A stretch of 13,172 nucleotides of DNA from NCBI GenBank assembly GCA_964562015.1, contig CAZLRH010000046.1:1-13172 (forward strand), given 5' to 3'. The DNA is from CAZLRH01 sp964562015. Its GTDB lineage: Bacteria > Verrucomicrobiota > Verrucomicrobiia > Opitutales > JABDGR01. Of this stretch, positions 1 through 7,600 are shown piece after piece (the stretch's first letter is position 1; each line of letters begins with the position of its first letter). Position numbers and translations under genes: made by a program. The notes under the pieces were generated by a model. It was not told where the DNA came from and did no database searches. It saw nothing but the letters and a program-made list of their open reading frames with translations.

Positions 1-449
1 GCGGCGGTGTGAATCGCCTGGCGGATGCGGGTGTAGGTGGCGCAGCGGCAAAGGTTGCGTTCCATCGCGGTGTCGATGTCGGCGTCCGTGGGTTTGGGTT
101 TGTCCGCGAGCAATGCCGTGGCGCACATGATCTGGCCGGCCTGGCAATAGCCGCATTGAGCAACATCCAAATCACACCACGCCTGCTGCAACGCCGTCAG
201 TTTGCCGTCCTTGGCCAAGCCTTCAATGGTCGTGATCTTCGCCTTGCCGACTTCGTTAACCTGGATGCCGCAGGAACGCCGGGATTGTCCGTCCACATGC
301 ACGGTGCAGGCGCCGCACTGGCCGATGCCGCAGCCGTATTTGGTGCCGACCAGTTCCAGGCTGTCGCGCAAAACCCACAACAAAGGCGTCTCCGCCTCCA
401 CGTCCACCGTGCGGTCTTTGCCATTCACATTCAGGGTAAAAGCACTCAT
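1..449 (-). CDS. (2Fe-2S)-binding small subunit of a xanthine oxidase-family molybdenum hydroxylase (3' end beyond window)
   Basis: Iron-sulfur subunit that passes electrons from a molybdopterin subunit to an acceptor; it resembles the isoquinoline 1-oxidoreductase alpha (IorA) and CoxS type. From the ATG at 449-447, 149 complete codons are read before the window ends, close to the usual 150-160 residues, so only the last few residues are missing. The N-terminal plant-ferredoxin-like domain has cysteines 40, 45, 48 and 60 (CGIGQCGAC, then C60). The C-terminal helical domain has CGYC (99-102) and NLCRC (C134, C136), the pattern of the second 2Fe-2S cluster. All eight expected cysteines are present. 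The gene lies 81 bases downstream of the XdhC-like gene on the same strand. The catalytic molybdopterin subunit is not in view and would be expected to the left of base 1. No clear Shine-Dalgarno precedes the start. The family is secure; the substrate cannot be told. Confidence 0.93.
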   Translation of the reverse strand, partial: MSAFTLNVNGKDRTVDVEAETPLLWVLRDSLELVGTKYGCGIGQCGACTVHVDGQSRRSCGIQVNEVGKAKITTIEGLAKDGKLTALQQAWCDLDVAQCGYCQAGQIMCATALLADKPKPTDADIDTAMERNLCRCATYTRIRQAIHTA

Positions 450-530
450 GGGCGTCGAGGGTAAAGGGTAATGGACAAATTTTCTCCCGCGCCGCCGGAT
501 TGTCAAGACGCGATGAGCCCTGAAAGACGC

Positions 531-1529
531 TCAACCGTGAATGGGCCGTCTACGTTCGCGCAGGGGTCGCGCGTCGCGACCGCTTAGCACAGCTTGAATC
601 TCCGCGAGCATCGAAAGGGCCACGGTTTCCGGCGTGTCGCCGCCCAAGTCCAGACCGACGGGTGCGTGCAGGCGCGTCCGGGCGTCGTCGCTGATGACCA
701 TTCCCGCCGCGGTCAGTTCGGCCAGAATCCGTTCGGTGCGTTTGCGCGGGCCGAGCATTCCGAGATACCGCAGCCCGCGCGGCAGCAGCGCTTTTAGTAG
801 CGCGGCGTCAAACGCATACCGATGGCTCATGATGATGGCCACGCTCCAGGCGTCGAGCGGCACGTCAGCCGCCGCGTCCGGGGGCGCGGCCAAGACCGCC
901 TCCGCGGTGGGAAAACGTTGAACTGTGGCGAAGGCGGGGCGGGGATCGCGCACCTCCACGCACCAGCCCAGCTCCGCCGCCATCCGGGCCAGCGGTTGCG
1001 CGTCGTCGCCCGCGCCAAAAATAAGCAGACGCGTCGGCGGCGCGACGTTATCCAGGAACATCCCCGCGACGGGCTGGGTGACCGTGGCCGCGCGCTCTGC
1101 AATATACGTCCCGAGGCGGGTCGGATCGTTTGCTTCCCAGACGACTTGCAGGCGAGTTTCCCGCCGCATTTGAAAATTGCGCTGCAACGTCCCGACCCAC
1201 GCGGTCGTTCCAGGCAGCCGTTCAATAAGAACGCGTATGACACCCTGACAGCCCAGGCCCACGCCCCAGACGAGGTCATTTTCCTCCGTGGTGTCGTAAA
1301 GCACGGTCTGGGCCTGCCCGTTCGCGAGCACCGCCTGGGCGCGTTCGATGACATCCGCCTCGAGGCAACCTCCGCTCAACGAGCCCAGACTGGCGCCCTG
1401 GGCCTTGACCAATAAGCGCGCTCCGGCCCGCCGGTAGGATGAGCCCTCCACGGCGACGAGCGTCGCCAGCGCGTGCGGCGTCTCGGGCTCGCGCTGCAAT
1501 TGCCGGACGATGGCGGGAAGCTCCTTCAT
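531..1529 (-). CDS. xdhC: XdhC/CoxI-family molybdenum-cofactor insertion protein
   Basis: 332 residues, related to XdhC, which binds molybdenum cofactor, promotes its sulfuration and hands it to xanthine dehydrogenase-like enzymes in the cytoplasm. The N-terminal XdhC/CoxI domain shows LATLVAVEGSSYRRAGARLL (21-40), SGGCLE (52-57, C55) and GLGCQG (92-97, C95). The C-terminal Rossmann-like domain shows LLIFGAGDDA (168-177), MSHRYAFD (234-241), YLGMLGPRKR (255-264) and the family-typical tail motif LHAPVGLDLGGDTPETVALS (287-306). The start ATG overlaps the stop of the DHFR gene as ATGA (1529-1526), pointing to translational coupling. A longer reading in the same frame back to 2084 exists, but it runs through the DHFR gene out of frame and lacks homology there, so the ATG at 1529 is preferred. 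The 2Fe-2S subunit downstream supports the assignment. It could equally be called CoxI-like; the exact client enzyme is inferred only from context. Confidence 0.92.
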   Translation of the reverse strand: MKELPAIVRQLQREPETPHALATLVAVEGSSYRRAGARLLVKAQGASLGSLSGGCLEADVIERAQAVLANGQAQTVLYDTTEENDLVWGVGLGCQGVIRVLIERLPGTTAWVGTLQRNFQMRRETRLQVVWEANDPTRLGTYIAERAATVTQPVAGMFLDNVAPPTRLLIFGAGDDAQPLARMAAELGWCVEVRDPRPAFATVQRFPTAEAVLAAPPDAAADVPLDAWSVAIIMSHRYAFDAALLKALLPRGLRYLGMLGPRKRTERILAELTAAGMVISDDARTRLHAPVGLDLGGDTPETVALSMLAEIQAVLSGRDARPLRERRRPIHG

Positions 1530-2032
1530 GGCGCCTTGCGCTCGTACCGCACAATGCGAAATTCCGTCTCCTCCTGCAACGTTTCCGCCGGAAAAAACAA
1601 TTTGTCGTAGGCGGGAAAAATCGCATCGCCATACGGGCTGCCGGGCACATGGGTCAGGTAAAGCTCGACGCAGCGGGGCAGGGCCATGGCATAAATATTC
1701 GCGCCGCCGATAATCCAAATGTCCCCCACCGGCGGCAGTTCGTCCACGTCTTTGAGTTCGCGGACGATGGTGGCGCCGGGCAGCGAGGCCGTGCCGGTGG
1801 CCAGGGTCCGCGAGAGCACGACATTGCGGCGGTTCGGCAGCGGCCGGCCGATGGAATCCCACGTCTTGCGCCCCATGACCACCGTATGGCCCGTGGTCAT
1901 CTTGCGAAAAAAACGCAGGTCGTTCGGCAGGTACCAGGGAATTTTGCCCCCGGCGCCAATCACCCGGTTTTCCGCCAGCGAGGCGATAGCCTTCCAGACG
2001 GCCTTGGCGGGCATGGCGGGGCGTGCGCTCAT
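1526..2032 (-). CDS. folA: Dihydrofolate reductase
   Basis: 168-residue cytoplasmic enzyme that reduces dihydrofolate to tetrahydrofolate with NADPH, the usual length for bacterial chromosomal DHFR. Visible landmarks are NRVIGAGGKIPWYLPNDL (22-39) with the substrate-binding acidic residue D38 and W33, the cofactor-binding stretch MGRKTWDSIGRPLPNR (53-68), IIGGANIY (107-114) with the Gly-Gly pair, and ELYLTHV (123-129) with the conserved Thr. Its start forms a 4-base ATGA overlap with the thyA stop (2032-2029), and its stop overlaps the start of the XdhC-like gene in the same way. ThyA generates dihydrofolate, so the order thyA-folA is functionally natural and common in bacteria. No strong ribosome-binding site is seen, consistent with coupled translation. 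No catalytic residue appears to be missing. Confidence 0.97.
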   Translation of the reverse strand: MSARPAMPAKAVWKAIASLAENRVIGAGGKIPWYLPNDLRFFRKMTTGHTVVMGRKTWDSIGRPLPNRRNVVLSRTLATGTASLPGATIVRELKDVDELPPVGDIWIIGGANIYAMALPRCVELYLTHVPGSPYGDAIFPAYDKLFFPAETLQEETEFRIVRYERKAP

Positions 2033-2826
2033 ACCGCGATGGCGGCCTTGATGCCGGGATGGGGATCGTAGTCGAGCAATTCAAAATCCTCGAACACGAA
2101 TTGGTCGAGGTCGGTCACGGCGGGGTTCAACCGCACCCGGGGCAGCGGGCGCGGCTCGCGCTTTAATTGTATTTCCACCTGCTCGAGGTGATTCAGGTAA
2201 AGATGCAGGTCGCCAAACGTGTGCACAAACTCTCCCGGCTTCAGGCCGCACACCTGCGCAATCATCAGTGTCAATAATGAATACGACGCGATATTAAACG
2301 GCACGCCCAGGAAAAGGTCGGCGCTGCGCTGGTAAAGCTGGCAGCTCAACTCGCCCTTGGTCGAGACGTAGAACTGGAACAGCGCGTGGCACGGCGGCAG
2401 CGCCATGCGGTCCACGTCCGCCGGATTCCAGGCGGTGACGAGGTGGCGGCGCGACGTGGGCGACTTCCGCAGGGAGGCGACGAGCTTGGCAATTTGGTCG
2501 ATGGTCACGCCGTCGCGTCCCGGCCAGTGGCGCCATTGGTAGCCGTACACCGGGCCGAGATTGCCGTCGGCGTCGGCCCATTCATCCCAAATGGACACGC
2601 CGTGTTCATTGAGCCATTTGACGTTGGTGTCGCCCCGCAAAAACCACAGCAATTCGTACACGACAGATTTCCAGTGGACTTTCTTGGTCGTCAGCAGCGG
2701 AAAACGGTCGCGCAAATCGAACCGGGCCTGGGCGCCAAAAACGCTGCGCGTGCCCACGCCCGTCCGGTCGCGGCGTTCCTCGCCGTGATCGCGCACCAGC
2801 CGCAGCAAATCCAGATAAGTCTGCAC
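2029..2826 (-). CDS. thyA: Thymidylate synthase (ThyA type)
   Basis: Cytoplasmic enzyme making dTMP from dUMP with methylene-tetrahydrofolate. The GTG at 2826-2824 gives 265 residues. With this start the catalytic cysteine of LPPCHALFQFY is residue 146 and the dUMP-contacting Asn of PFNIASY is 177, the same numbers as in E. coli ThyA (264 aa), which is the main reason for choosing it. Other landmarks are RDRTG near the N-terminus, FPLLTTKKVHWKSVVYELLW, the paired arginines of SRR (126-127), CQLYQRSADLFLG and the C-terminal YDPHPGIKA. The frame is open upstream to a TTG at 2922, which would add 32 residues without family counterpart. GGAGG lies only one base before the GTG, too close for an ideal Shine-Dalgarno, so the start is less sure than the function. 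This is the first gene of the thyA-folA-xdhC string and overlaps folA by ATGA. Confidence 0.95.
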   Translation of the reverse strand: MQTYLDLLRLVRDHGEERRDRTGVGTRSVFGAQARFDLRDRFPLLTTKKVHWKSVVYELLWFLRGDTNVKWLNEHGVSIWDEWADADGNLGPVYGYQWRHWPGRDGVTIDQIAKLVASLRKSPTSRRHLVTAWNPADVDRMALPPCHALFQFYVSTKGELSCQLYQRSADLFLGVPFNIASYSLLTLMIAQVCGLKPGEFVHTFGDLHLYLNHLEQVEIQLKREPRPLPRVRLNPAVTDLDQFVFEDFELLDYDPHPGIKAAIAV

Positions 2827-2953
2827 GCCTCCATGAAAACGGAATTTGCCGGGTCGGGAAAGGAAAATGGAAGGCCGTGGTGGAAAATTACTCGCCGTCT
2901 TCGATTCATCACGGGCGTTCAAGGGGAGTGTCCTAATTTCATCAGAAACAAGA

Positions 2954-3025
2954 CGGCGGGCTGAGGGCAGCCGGCCCTACCACAAGCAAATGTTTTAGGT
3001 AGGGCGCGCTGCCCTCAGCCAGCCG
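2954..3025. repeat. Long imperfect inverted repeat in the divergent thyA / hypothetical gene spacer
   Basis: Arms 2954-2981 and 2998-3025 are 28 bases each and match at about 25 positions as reverse complements, separated by a 16-base AT-richer loop (2982-2997). The right arm contains GGTAGGGCGCGCTGCCCTC, the core also found three times in 4316-4451, so each arm is a copy of a dispersed repeat set head to head. RNA or single-stranded DNA from this stretch would form a very stable hairpin. It sits between two outward-reading genes, so it is not a 3' terminator of either. The rest of 2827-3099 shows no gene. Confidence 0.85.
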
Positions 3026-3060
3026 TTTCGAATTGAGACATTACCCGTTCAAGCGCGGGA

Positions 3061-3088
3061 TTGCCAAGGTCCCGTCTCTTCGTCTAGT
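3061..3088 (+). promoter_or_regulatory. Possible sigma70-like promoter just upstream of the secreted hypothetical gene
   Basis: TTGCCA at 3061-3066 (five of six bases of the -35 consensus) is followed after 16 bases by TCTAGT at 3083-3088 (four of six of the -10 consensus). If used, transcription would begin about five bases before the ATG at 3100, giving a nearly leaderless message. That would fit the absence of a Shine-Dalgarno there. Such matches arise easily by chance, so this is a weak call. Confidence 0.2.
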
Positions 3089-3099
3089 GTTCGAGCAGT

Positions 3100-4077
3100 A
3101 TGTCGCCCTGTACTCCAACGCGAATTGTCCGCGCCAGCGTGGCCCTGGCCGTCGTGCTGGCCGGGGCGGGCACTGCGCGCGCGCAGCGGCATAATGATTT
3201 CACCCAGCTTTCGAATGCCTTTTCGCCGGACCAATCTTCCGCGAGTTTTGGGCAGCCGTGGAACGCCAAGTTGCCGAATATGAACGAGAGCGTCGGCGGG
3301 CGGCGGCTGACCATGGGCCAGTACGATACCACGTACAGCAACTTGAACGGCAAGGCCGGCCCGGTGGACCCGCGCTTTGCCGCTCCGCAATCGAGCCAGA
3401 GCTATCCCTTGAAAATGACCAGCCTGGGCGACACCAAGCAGCCCGACATGTCCCGCCTGAATGGACTCCAGGCCGGCTTTAACGATTCCGCGGGCTATAA
3501 CAACTGGCAGCGGCCGGCCGCCGGCCCGTCCAAATTTACCGATGCGCTCACCGTGCACACCGGCCAGAACAACGCCCCGCCCCAGGATTTCGGCGAACCG
3601 CTGTCGATGCAGGACATCAATCGCTTTGAATTTCGCGGCTCGCGCCCCACGGAGGGCGGCTTGACGGTCACCCACGCCGCCTCGGGCGCCTCCGGCTTGT
3701 CGTCCGGCGGATTGTCCGACTCACCGGCGCTCTTTGATTTCGGCGGCGGGAGCAAGACCTTGCAGCCGTCCACCAGCGTGGTGCGATCCGGTTCCGCCGT
3801 GGCGCCGACCGTGCGCATGTCGGACGGCTCGGCTCAGGCCATGGCGCCCACGCGCCAAAACACCCTGCCGCATAGCGGCGTGGTGGTCGCCACCCCCGAG
3901 ACCGCGACGCAAGCCCTGCCCAGTGGCACCGTGGTGGTGCCGGCGGGCCAGAAAGATGCGCCGACGGCTGAGGCCTTGCAACCTCGAGCGCCGGGTCTAT
4001 ATCCCGCGCCGCATGACGGCGTGAACACGCAAGTGCAGTACGGCGAAACGACGGTTTCCGTCCGCATCAAAGATTAA
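3100..4077 (+). CDS. Secreted low-complexity protein of unknown function
   Basis: I do not recognise a family for this 325-residue protein. The N-terminus is a clear Sec signal peptide: a basic start with R8 and R11, a hydrophobic stretch ASVALAVVLAGAG (12-24) and a likely signal peptidase I site TARA|Q after residue 28. The mature part has no cysteine and no further membrane segment. It is rich in Ser, Gly, Pro, Ala, Gln and Asn and looks largely disordered, with short recurring aromatic or Asn-rich patches (DTTYSNLNGK, SAGYNNWQRP, INRFEFRG). Residues 240-300 are a Val/Thr/Pro-rich section (SGVVVATPETATQ, SGTVVVPAG), and the C-terminal 20 residues (VQYGETTVSVRIKD) look strand-forming. Codon use and GC fit the neighbours. 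The gene stands alone: thyA diverges on the left and the BACON protein converges on the right. An envelope or extracellular matrix role is possible but unproven. The ATG is chosen because it directly precedes the signal peptide. Confidence 0.8.
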   Translation: MSPCTPTRIVRASVALAVVLAGAGTARAQRHNDFTQLSNAFSPDQSSASFGQPWNAKLPNMNESVGGRRLTMGQYDTTYSNLNGKAGPVDPRFAAPQSSQSYPLKMTSLGDTKQPDMSRLNGLQAGFNDSAGYNNWQRPAAGPSKFTDALTVHTGQNNAPPQDFGEPLSMQDINRFEFRGSRPTEGGLTVTHAASGASGLSSGGLSDSPALFDFGGGSKTLQPSTSVVRSGSAVAPTVRMSDGSAQAMAPTRQNTLPHSGVVVATPETATQALPSGTVVVPAGQKDAPTAEALQPRAPGLYPAPHDGVNTQVQYGETTVSVRIKD

Positions 4078-4157
4078 GGTCTGAAGTTCGGCAGATTTCG
4101 GATCGTAAGGGTTGTACCCGGCACTTCGCGAAGGGGCTAAGCTTTGTCTTTAAATTC

Positions 4158-4301
4158 TAGAACCTATCTCAAATTCGACAAAAGGGGCCGCCGCAAGCGG
4201 CGCCCCTACGATTTTGATTTCGCCCTCCTGTGGGCTGTAGGGGCGTCACTTGCGACGGCCCTAGAAAATATCGTCTGAAATTGAATTTGAGATAGGTTCT
4301 A
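4158..4301. mobile_element. MITE-like element, 140 bp with 17-bp perfect terminal inverted repeats and flanking TA
   Basis: The left end TAGAACCTATCTCAAATTC (4158-4176) is an exact reverse complement of 4283-4301. If the outermost TA on each side is read as a target-site duplication, the element is 4160-4299 (140 bases) with 17-base inverted repeats. TA duplication is typical of IS630/Tc1-mariner transposases. Inside, a second pair of inverted arms (4185-4209 and 4237-4261) matches at about 22 of 25 positions, so nearly the whole element can fold into one long hairpin. It is too short to encode a transposase, so movement would need a partner element elsewhere in the genome. The structure is read directly; the IS630 link is inferred only from the TA and the size. 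Confidence 0.72.
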
Positions 4302-4315
4302 ATAAGAGCGGCGCG

Positions 4316-4336
4316 GTGAGGGCACCGCGCCCTACC
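4316..4336 (-). repeat. Dispersed GC-rich repeat copy (reverse orientation)
   Basis: GTGAGGGCACCGCGCCCTACC is a diverged reverse-oriented copy of the repeat whose forward core is GGTAGGGCGCGCTGCCCTC. It faces the copy at 4382, with which it can pair as an inverted repeat across about 45 bases. AAAACCACC follows at 4338-4346 and recurs after the next copy at 4409-4417, so the repeat unit may be longer than the core. Confidence 0.6.
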
Positions 4337-4381
4337 CAAAACCACCGAGACCTGGCGAAGTTAGCACGCGGTCTGATCGTC

Positions 4382-4407
4382 GGTAGCGCGCGCTGCCCTC
4401 AGCTGCC
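4382..4407 (+). repeat. Dispersed GC-rich repeat copy (forward orientation)
   Basis: GGTAGCGCGCGCTGCCCTC (4382-4400) differs at one base from the same stretch of the copy at 2998-3016, and the likeness runs on through AGC and then GCC. It forms the right arm of an inverted pair with 4316-4336. Confidence 0.7.
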
Positions 4408-4424
4408 AAAAACCACCGTTAACC

Positions 4425-4451
4425 GGTAGGGCGCGCGCCGTCAGATGCCGG
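4425..4451 (+). repeat. Dispersed GC-rich repeat copy (forward orientation, diverged)
   Basis: GGTAGGGCGCGCGCCGTCAG (4425-4444) is a third copy near this place, in the same orientation as the one at 4382 and about 40 bases from it. It has changes in the middle of the core. Confidence 0.55.
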
Positions 4452-4635
4452 TTTAAATCACATCCTAAGGCAAGCTATCGCGGCACGCGCGTGATCTATT
4501 CAAAGGGTGTTGCGACGCCAGCTCCCAGCGACGAATTGACCGGGCCGGGCATTGCCCAGGCAGGGAGAATGAATGGGGCAGGGCGCATCGCTCCTTATTT
4601 CGCCGCTGTTAGGACACTGCCCGCCGCAACCCGCC

Positions 4636-7600
4636 TTAGGGTTTCAGGGTCAGGCGCGCCTGGTTGCTGACGACATGGCCCTTGCTGTTGCTGACCCGCA
4701 CCGTGTAGTAGCCGGCGGTGGACGCCGTCGTCCGGGTCAGGGTCAGATTGCGGGTCGTCGCGCCCGTGATGTGCGGGCCATTCTTCAACTCCACGCTGTT
4801 GCGGCTCCAGGCATAGGCCAGCGGCGCGCCGCCGGTGGCGAGGACATTGAAGCGCACCGTTTCACCGGGTTGGAACGCCGCTGACTTCGGCTGCGTGACA
4901 ATGTGCGGCTTGGCGTTGGAAATTTGCACCGTCAGGCTCCGGCTCGCTGCTGTTTTAGCGGCCTGCGTGATGGTGCAAACCTTGCCGTTGATGGTGATCT
5001 TGCCCACGCGTTTCGACGTGGTCGTGTTGGTGGAAGTGCGGTAAGTGACTGTGCCGTTGCCCGAACCCGACGCGCCGGCCGTGATAAAGAGCCAGGCGGC
5101 ATTCTTAGTGGCAGTCCAATTCGTGTTGGAAGTCACGGTGATCTTGACACCCGTGCTCTGGGCCGCGGGCAAACTCTTGGTCGTCGGGCTGATGTTCGTG
5201 AAGGGGGCCACCGCCGCATCCTGCGTGATGGTGCAGACTTGGCCACTCACGGTGATGTTGCCGCTGCGCGGCGTCCCGGCGGAATTCGCCGCGACGCTGT
5301 AGCTTACGACGCCGTTGCCCGAGCCGGCATTGCCACCGGTAATGGTGATCCAAGTATCGCTGGCCACAGCGGTCCACACCGTGTTGGCCGTGACGTTGAT
5401 GGAAAGATTCGCCGAACCGGCCGCAGTGACGTTCTGGGCCAGCGGGCTGATGTTCACGAAGGCAGCTGCGCCATCCTGGCTGATGGCGCAAACCTGGCCG
5501 TCAATCGTGATGTTCCCGGAGCGCGGGCTCGTTCCACCGTTCGCGGCGACATTAAAGACCACCGTGCCATTGCCGGAGCCCGAGGGGCTGCCGTTAAAGG
5601 TAATCCAGACGGAATCGGAAGCCGCCGTCCAATCGACCGAGGCCGTCACCGTGATATTCTGGCCCAAAGCGGCGCCGGCACCGAAGCTGAAGGAGGTCGG
5701 AGTGATATTGGTATTCGGAGCCGGGTCCTGGGTCACCGTCGAAGTCTGGCCATCGATGATGATATTGCCGGTCCGGATCACGTGCGTGGGATTGAAGGCC
5801 ACGTCAAAGAGCACCGTCGCGTTGGTCGAACCGGAGCTCGTGCCGTTGAACGTCAGCCAATCCGCGTCAGTGATGCCGACCCAGCTGCCCGTCGTCGTGA
5901 CTGAAATGTTCTGCGCCAAAGACTGCGTGTAGGGCAGGTTGAAACTGCTGGGACTGGTGGTCGAGTTGGAACCCGTCTGGGTGATCAGGAAAATCTGGCT
6001 GTTGACCGCGATGGAGCCACCGCGGGTGGTATTTCCGGCATTGGGCAGCACCGCGTAAGTGAAGTTGCCATTGCCTGAACCGGTGTTGCCGCCGGCGATG
6101 ACAATCCACCCGTTGCTTGGCGCGGCGGTCCAATTCGCGTTGGAAGTCACGTCCACCACCTGGCCGGTGGCGCCGTTGGAGGTGTAGGAATTGCTGGAAG
6201 GCGACAAACTGGTGACCTCGCTGGCGGACAATTGCGTGATGGTGAAGACGGCGCCGGCAACGGTGATGTTGCCCGTGCGGTTGGCGGCAAAGCCGTTGGA
6301 CGCCACGGAGTAAGTCACCGTGCCATTGCCAATAGCCGAACCGCCGTCGGTGATGCTGATCCACGTATCACTCGGTACGGCCGTCCAATCGGCGTTAGAG
6401 GTAACATCAAAGGTCAGGTCGGTCGCGCCCCCGCTGGCCACGTTGCTATTGTTGTTCGGATTAAGGGTCGTGTTGTTGACCGCAGCTTCCTGCGTCACAA
6501 TAAAGCCCAGTCCGCCGATGTTGATGGTGCCGGTGCGCACGAAGGCAAAATCGTTTTCCGCCACATCATAAGTCAGGGTGTCGTTCCCGACGCCGGTGGC
6601 ATTGCTCGTAATCGTGATCCAATCCGAATCCGTGCTCACCGGCCATTGCGTGTTGGAGGTGACATTGATGGAAAGATTTGCCGTCGCGTTGGCCGTCACG
6701 TTCTGGCTGGTGGGATTGACACTGATGGTCGGAGTCACCCCGGCTTGAGTGACGGTGAAATTCGACACGGTGGAGTTGGCGTAGGCGAGGGAGATGTTCG
6801 CCACGCGGGTGAAACCGACCGCACTCGGCTGCACCGTATAAGTCACGGTGCCGTTGCCAATGGGGCCGCTCGTGTTGCCCACCAAGGAGAGCCAACTCGT
6901 CGCGCTCGGATCCACCGTGGCCGTCCAGGGCGCATTGGAGACCAAGGCGAACTTCTGGTTGCTGGCGCCGGCGGTGGTAAAGTTGGCACTCGACGGGGTA
7001 AGGGTAATGACCGCCGGGCCCGCCAGTTGGGTGATATTGCAGACGACGGTGTTGGGCGGGGCGCTGACGGTGATGTTGCTCGTGCGATTCGAGACCGTGG
7101 GATTGGCCTGAACTAACAACTTAATGATGCCATTGCCCGTACCTGAGCTGCCGGAATTGATGAGAATCCATGACGCCTTGGATGCCGCGGTCCATGGCAC
7201 GTTGGAGGTCACGGTTATGGGCAAGTCTTGGTGGGCGCCGCTGTCCAAGTTTCCGAAACTTGTCGGATTCAACGAGGTGGTGGCATTGACGCCTAATTGG
7301 GAAACATTGACGGTCTGACCGCCGATATTGATGAAGCCCGTGCGGGTGCCGACGTTGCCATTGGCGAGGACTTGGAACTGCACCGTACCGTTGAACCCAA
7401 TGGTGTCGTTGCCAGGGCTGGTGACGTTATCGGTGATTATAATCCAGCCAACAGAGGGCGTGGCCGTCCAATTCACATTGGCGGTCGTAACTATGGCAGT
7501 GTTTCCACTGGCACTGGCCAAGAAGGTGGGAAATGAAGTGGGGGACAGGCTGACCGTAGCCGGCGAACCAGCCTGCGTAATCCTAAAACGGGTGGTGATG

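Larger units (their letters stand above)
4078..4635. other. Repeat-rich intergenic space between convergent genes
   Basis: No coding region with recognisable features is seen in these 558 bases. The space contains a MITE-like element (4158-4301) and three copies of a GC-rich dispersed repeat (4316-4451). It lies between the 3' ends of the secreted hypothetical gene and the BACON protein gene, a location where insertions do little harm. A 10-base perfect palindrome CTTCGCGAAG is at 4124-4133, but no T-tract follows it, so I do not call it a terminator. Positions 4452-4635 hold nothing I can identify. Confidence 0.7.

Noticed and set aside
531..2084. 517-residue open frame suggesting an XdhC protein with a long N-terminal extension
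   Set aside because: The part beyond 1529 is the DHFR gene and the thyA end read in another frame, with no homology. The ATG at 1529 fits the family length and the ATGA coupling.
2386..2964. 192-residue plus-strand open frame opposite thyA
   Set aside because: It is antisense to a thymidylate synthase with all catalytic motifs intact and shows no recognisable domain.
4124..4133. Palindrome CTTCGCGAAG as a terminator for the secreted hypothetical gene
   Set aside because: The stem is only five base pairs without a loop and no T-tract follows directly, so it does not meet the intrinsic terminator pattern.
4316..4451. Possible short CRISPR-like array
   Set aside because: The repeats alternate in orientation, are imperfect, have unequal spacing and no cas gene nearby, so they fit a dispersed palindromic repeat better.
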